A DNA stretch of 64,000 nt, from NCBI RefSeq assembly GCF_019697375.1, contig NZ_JAHCDI010000004.1, positions 2,839,324 to 2,903,323 on the forward strand. The letters run 5' to 3'. The translations under genes and the position numbers were made by a program. Origin of the DNA: Micromonospora tarapacensis (GTDB lineage Bacteria > Actinomycetota > Actinomycetes > Mycobacteriales > Micromonosporaceae). Every line of letters starts with the position of its first letter. The stretch's first letter is position 1. Below, piece by piece: positions 60,713 through 64,000 of this stretch. The notes below the pieces were generated by a model. That model searched no databases. It saw only the letters and a program-made list of their open reading frames with translations, and was not told the DNA's origin.

Positions 60713-61570
60713 ATGCCCCTCGGTTTCACCCTCGCGATCATCGCCGCGATCATCGCGGCGGTCGCCGCCGCCATCGCCCGCTTCGGATCGGCGCGGACCA
60801 TACGCCACCCCAGCGCGTTGGTGTCGGTCAGCGCCCTGCTCGTCGCGGTGGGTCTGCTCGCCGTGTCGAGCGCCCACTCCGTCCCGATCCGCTCGGTCGG
60901 CATCGTCACCAGCTTCGGCAAGCCGACCGGCGAGGTCACCGGCTCCGGCCTGAAATGGGTCACTCCGTGGCAGCGGGTCGGCGAGTGGGACGCCGGGCGG
61001 CAGAAGTACGACCACATCGGCAGCGACCACTGCGTGCGGGTGCGTACCGGCACCCTGGCCGACGCGTGCGTGGAGGTGCTCGTCGAGTGGCAGGTCCAGC
61101 CCGAGAACGCCCCGAAGCAGTTCATGGACTACAAGGGCGACTTCGAGAGCTTCCGGGGGCAGCGGGTCGGGGTCCAGCTCGACAGCGCGGTGAACGACGC
61201 CTTCGCCACCTACAACCCCCTGGAGCGCATCGACTCGAAGACCGGCAACCTGAACGTCGACCTCAAGCCCTTCGCGGCGAGCATCAAGTCCAACGCCGAG
61301 GGCCGGCTGGCCGACGACGTCGAGATCCTGTCGGTCACCATCACCCGGGTCAACCACGACGACAAGACCGAGGGCAACATCAAGGCGTTCCAGGACAAGC
61401 TCGCCCAGACCCGCAACCTCGAACAGGACCGCCTCAACGCCGAGATCCAGAAGCAGATCACCGAGACCAACGCCACGGTGGACAAGGTGACCCGCTGCCT
61501 GGAGATCGCCGACAAACACGGCAACACCCCGGGCCTGTGCATCAACCCGGGCATCGTCACCGGCAAGTAG
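60713..61570 (+). CDS. SPFH/band-7 domain membrane protein
   Basis: This 285-residue protein has two N-terminal helices (FTLAIIAAIIAAVAAAIARF, LVSVSALLVAVGLLAVSSAH) and an SPFH domain (IVTSFGKPTGEVTGSGLKWV, ADACVEVLVEWQVQPENAPK, ILSVTITRVNHDD). Two Cys near the C-terminus (TRCLEIADKHGNTPGLCINP) may form a disulfide. Prohibitin-like proteins of this type scaffold membrane microdomains or protect proteins from proteases. Confidence 0.85.
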   Translation: MPLGFTLAIIAAIIAAVAAAIARFGSARTIRHPSALVSVSALLVAVGLLAVSSAHSVPIRSVGIVTSFGKPTGEVTGSGLKWVTPWQRVGEWDAGRQKYDHIGSDHCVRVRTGTLADACVEVLVEWQVQPENAPKQFMDYKGDFESFRGQRVGVQLDSAVNDAFATYNPLERIDSKTGNLNVDLKPFAASIKSNAEGRLADDVEILSVTITRVNHDDKTEGNIKAFQDKLAQTRNLEQDRLNAEIQKQITETNATVDKVTRCLEIADKHGNTPGLCINPGIVTGK

Positions 61571-61579
61571 CCCCCTCCC

Positions 61580-61644
61580 CCGTCGATCTATGGAAAGAGC
61601 TGTCCGTCGATCTCCAACGACGACGATCACCCCTAGATCGACGG
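61580..61644. repeat. Inverted repeat between convergent genes
   Basis: The 11-bp arms CCGTCGATCTA (61580-61590) and its complement (61634-61644) are 43 bases apart, with a third CCGTCGATCT in direct orientation at about 61604-61613. It is one of several distinct intergenic palindromes in this window. Confidence 0.6.
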
Positions 61645-61652
61645 TCATGGGA

Positions 61653-61702
61653 GCGCCGCCCGGCCGCACCGGCGAGCCGTCCCCGGTGCGGCCGGGCGGC
61701 GC
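61653..61702. terminator. Strong bidirectional hairpin between the band-7 and aminotransferase genes
   Basis: A perfect 20-bp stem (61653-61672 and 61683-61702) has a 10-base loop and lies three bases from the aminotransferase stop. There is no T-tract, as in other GC-rich terminators. Confidence 0.8.
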
Positions 61703-61704
61703 GG

Positions 61705-62742
61705 TCAGGAGGTCAGGGCGTCGAGGGCCAGGTCGACGTCCTCGGTGGTGGAATAGAGATGGAAGGAAGCCCGTACCCGGCCGGCCCGCACCGCCGCGCG
61801 GATCCCGGCCCGTTCGAGCTTCTCCTGCGCGTCGGGCACCTCGACGGTGACGATCGCGCTGTGTCCGGGCGGCTGCCCCAGCCCGGTGAGGAATCGGTTG
61901 GCCAACGCCACGTCGTACGCGCGTACCGCGGGCACGCCGATCTCCAGCAGCAGTTCCAGCGCCGGGGCGGCACCCACCCAGCTGAACCAGGCCGGTGAGA
62001 TGTCGAACCTGCGGGCGTCCTCGGCGAGCCGCAGCGGCGGGCCGTAGTAGGAGGCGTGCGGGTCGTGGCCCGCGTACCACCCGGCGGCGTCCGGCCGCAG
62101 CCGGTCCCGCAGCGTGGGGGCGAGGTAGGCGAACGCGGTGCCCCGAGGGCCCATCAGCCACTTGTACCCGCCGGCCACCACCACGTCGGCGCGGCCCGCG
62201 TCGAACGGCAGCCAGCCGCACGCCTGGGTGGCGTCGACCGCGACGAGCGCGCCGTGGGTCCGGGCCGCCGCGACGATGTCGTCGTACGCGGCCACCGTGC
62301 CGTCGGCGGACTGCACCAGGCTGAACGCCACCAGGTCGGTGTCGGCGTCGACCGAGGCGGCCAGTTCGGCCAGCGGCACGGTACGTACCTGGACTCCCCG
62401 GGCCTCCTGCACCAGCCAGGGGAAGAGGTTGGAGGTGAACTCGACCTCGGGCACGACCATCCGGGCGCCGGCGGGCAGCGCGGCGGCCACCGGCGCCAGC
62501 AGTTGCGAGACTGTGCCGCCGACCGCGACGTCGACCACCGGCACCCCGACGAGCCGGGCGAAGGCGGCCCGGCACCGGTCGGTGGCCCCACCCCAGGTCT
62601 CCCACGACCCCTGTCCCGCCCGCCAGTCGGCCAGCGCCTCCTGCAGCGCGTCCCAGCCCGGGTCGGGCGGCAACCCGTAGCTGGCGGTGTTCAGCCACCC
62701 CGGCTGCGGTTGCCACAGCTTCTGCGCCTGTTCCAGTTCCAC
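61705..62742 (-). CDS. Class V (NifS-like) PLP-dependent aminotransferase
   Basis: This 345-residue fold-type I protein has PGWLNTASYGLPPDPGWDAL, VPEVEFTSNLFPWLVQEA, the PLP-binding VAVDATQACGW and the Schiff-base Lys in VVAGGYKWLMGPRGTAFA. It lacks the mobile Cys loop of cysteine desulfurases, so an aminotransferase, epimerase or lyase of the same family is more likely; the substrate is unknown. It stands alone between dnaE and the band-7 gene. Confidence 0.83.
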   Translation of the reverse strand: MELEQAQKLWQPQPGWLNTASYGLPPDPGWDALQEALADWRAGQGSWETWGGATDRCRAAFARLVGVPVVDVAVGGTVSQLLAPVAAALPAGARMVVPEVEFTSNLFPWLVQEARGVQVRTVPLAELAASVDADTDLVAFSLVQSADGTVAAYDDIVAAARTHGALVAVDATQACGWLPFDAGRADVVVAGGYKWLMGPRGTAFAYLAPTLRDRLRPDAAGWYAGHDPHASYYGPPLRLAEDARRFDISPAWFSWVGAAPALELLLEIGVPAVRAYDVALANRFLTGLGQPPGHSAIVTVEVPDAQEKLERAGIRAAVRAGRVRASFHLYSTTEDVDLALDALTS

Positions 62743-62813
62743 GACCCGACGCTAGCCGTCCCAACGGCGCCCCCTAAGCGCCAATCCCACCACTCTGGCC
62801 CCCACCCACCCCC

Positions 62814-62840
62814 CTCCGCCCCCTCCGCCCCCTCCGCCCC
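62814..62840. repeat. 9-bp tandem repeat (CTCCGCCCC)
   Basis: Three CTCCGCCCC-like units sit directly before the palindrome at 62843 in the dnaE-aminotransferase gap. It is simple sequence with no coding role. Confidence 0.7.
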
Positions 62841-62842
62841 GT

Positions 62843-62913
62843 CGATCATGCAGTTGTGGCACCTAACGAAGCGGACTTACCTGGGCGTAACAACAACCAC
62901 AACTGCATGATCG
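62843..62913. repeat. Perfect 17-bp inverted repeat downstream of dnaE
   Basis: The arms CGATCATGCAGTTGTGG (62843-62859) and its complement (62897-62913) enclose a 37-base loop. It is AT-richer than its surroundings. It may terminate dnaE transcription or be a dispersed family element. Confidence 0.75.
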
Positions 62914-62919
62914 GCGCGC

Positions 62920-62947
62920 GGGTGGGGGTGGGGGTGGGGGTGGGGTG
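62920..62947 (+). repeat. G-rich tract (GGGGGT repeats), quadruplex-capable
   Basis: Four or more G-runs of 3-5 bases separated by single T residues are flanked by a direct repeat GGCGCGCGGGT (about 62913-62923 and 62947-62957). It lies just beyond the dnaE stop, so the dnaE transcript carries the C-rich complement. Confidence 0.65.
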
Positions 62948-62956
62948 GCGCGCGGG

Positions 62957-64000
62957 TCAGGTGACGTTGGCGGGGCCGAGGACGCTCTTCAGGTCGGCCA
63001 TCAGGGCGGTGGTGGCGGCCACCCGGACCGGGGGCAGCCGCCAGGTGGTGGTCCGGCCGCCGTTGAGCAGCTTGACGTGCACCTCGGCGTCGCCCGGGTG
63101 CAGCACCAGGGTCTCCTTGAGCCGGGCCACCAGCGGCGGGGTGCAGCGGGTCACCGGGATGGTGAGGGTGACCGGCTTGTTCGCCGCGCTGGTGCTGATG
63201 TCCGGCAGGGACATGTCCATCGCCATGATCCGCGGGGTGTCGTCCCGCCGGTCGACCCGACCCTTGACCACCACGATCGCGTCCTCGGCGATGTACTGCC
63301 CGATCACCTCGTAGGTGTTCGGGAAGAACAGCGTCTCCACCCCGCCGGCGAGGTCCTCCAGGGTCGCCGAGGCCCACGCCCGGCCCTGCTTGGTGACCCG
63401 GCGCTGCACCCCGGAGAGGATGCCGGCGAGGGTGACCACGGCACCGTCGGGCACGGTGCCCTCCTCCGCCAGCGCCGCGATGGTGGTGTCGGCCGCCGCG
63501 CCGAGGATGTGTTCCAGGCCGAACAGCGGATGGTCGGAGACGTACAGGCCGAGCATCTCCCGTTCGAAGGCCAGCTTGTCGCGCTTGTCCCACTCCCCCT
63601 CGGCGATGGTCGGCATCACCGTGGTGCTGGTCGCGGTCTCGGCGTCACCGAAGCCGGCGCCGAACAGGTCGTACTGCCCGACGGCCTCCTTGCGCTTGAC
63701 GTCGGCGTACGCGTCGATGGCGTCGGCGTGCACCGCGAGCAGGGCCTTGCGGGGGTGTTTGAGCGAGTCGAACGCACCCGCCTTGATCAGCGATTCGATG
63801 GTCTTCTTGTTGCAGACCACCGCATCCACCTTGGCCAGGAAGTCGTAGAAGTCGGCGTACCCGCCCTTCTCCTCGCGGCAGCGCATGATCGAGGCGACCA
63901 CGTTCGCGCCGACGTTGCGGATCGCGCCGAGGCCGAAGCGGATCTCCCTGCCGACCGGGGTGAACGGCCCGGCCGAGGTGTTCACGTCGGGCGGCAGCAC
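62957..64000 (-). CDS. dnaE: DNA polymerase III alpha subunit, C-terminal part (runs off window end)
   Basis: The last 347 or so codons of the replicative polymerase are visible. They include FGLGAIRNVGANVVASIMRC, SLIKAGAFDSL (tandem helix-hairpin-helix/clamp-binding region), VGQYDLFGAG (near the beta-clamp motif), the EREMLGLYVSDHPL segment and an OB-fold (VTLAGILSGVQRRVTKQGRA). The polymerase active site and PHP domain lie beyond the window. Confidence 0.95.
   Translation of the reverse strand: MLPPDVNTSAGPFTPVGREIRFGLGAIRNVGANVVASIMRCREEKGGYADFYDFLAKVDAVVCNKKTIESLIKAGAFDSLKHPRKALLAVHADAIDAYADVKRKEAVGQYDLFGAGFGDAETATSTTVMPTIAEGEWDKRDKLAFEREMLGLYVSDHPLFGLEHILGAAADTTIAALAEEGTVPDGAVVTLAGILSGVQRRVTKQGRAWASATLEDLAGGVETLFFPNTYEVIGQYIAEDAIVVVKGRVDRRDDTPRIMAMDMSLPDISTSAANKPVTLTIPVTRCTPPLVARLKETLVLHPGDAEVHVKLLNGGRTTTWRLPPVRVAATTALMADLKSVLGPANVT

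Overview
The window is about 64 kb of very GC-rich actinobacterial chromosome. Gene content and order (pyrR|bldD, nusB-efp-aroQ-aroB-aroK-aroC, aroE-mltG-ruvX-alaS, aspS, hisS-relA-apt-secF-secD-yajC-ruvB-ruvA-ruvC, dnaE) are those of the conserved core of Actinobacteria. A c-di-GMP-type BldD, many GTG starts and strong intergenic hairpins point to a sporulating, mycelial family, most likely Micromonosporaceae (Micromonospora/Salinispora-like). The family assignment is inference. No phage, IS element, CRISPR array, tRNA or rRNA was recognised.

Layout. 1-1088: start of pyrR with a PyrR-type RNA leader, diverging from bldD, which ends in a perfect terminator. 1149-5770 (minus): nusB, efp and the shikimate genes aroQ-aroB-aroK-aroC, mostly overlapping by 4 bases. 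5804-18803 (minus): a 13-kb exopolysaccharide locus with glycosyltransferases, an APH-like kinase, a sulfotransferase, flippase, polymerase, chain-length protein, acyltransferase, a secreted beta-propeller protein and a secreted GH26 hydrolase. 18804-19705: non-coding DNA with inverted and tandem repeats and a gene remnant. 19706-27188: aroE, a divergent cytoplasmic GH10 xylanase, mltG, ruvX, alaS and two small membrane proteins. 27328-34922: a Pro-rich membrane protein, rarA, a small membrane protein, an ArsR/MFS pair and a sugar-nucleotide reductase-like gene. 35022-51948: aspS, a secreted S1 protease, hisS, an MBL-fold hydrolase, two membrane-anchored cyclophilins (plus strand), relA, apt, secF, secD, yajC, ruvB, ruvA, ruvC. 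52163-57203: bdhA plus a PucR-type regulator, and an MFS-TetR operon with a clear operator. 57333-60505: six small envelope/stress-type proteins (holin-like, DUF3618). 60713-64000: a band-7 protein, a class V aminotransferase and the 3' part of dnaE.

The exopolysaccharide locus sits between aroE and the aroC operon, genes that lie close together in other actinobacteria such as Mycobacterium. It looks like a cargo region inserted into, or grown within, a conserved block. Its genes are chained by GTGA/ATGA overlaps and encode a Wzx/Wzy/Wzz-type assembly system with a sulfotransferase, so the product may be a sulfated polysaccharide. No priming phosphoglycosyltransferase lies within the window.

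Quality warning. Eight genes on both strands carry ten apparent frame breaks. Every break is of the same sign (one base short) and can be repaired at a G/C homopolymer, nearly always a run of 4 that should be 5. After adding the missing bases each gene has a length divisible by three and reads as one protein. This is more likely systematic under-calling of homopolymers than gene decay, so these genes are annotated as CDS over their full extents.
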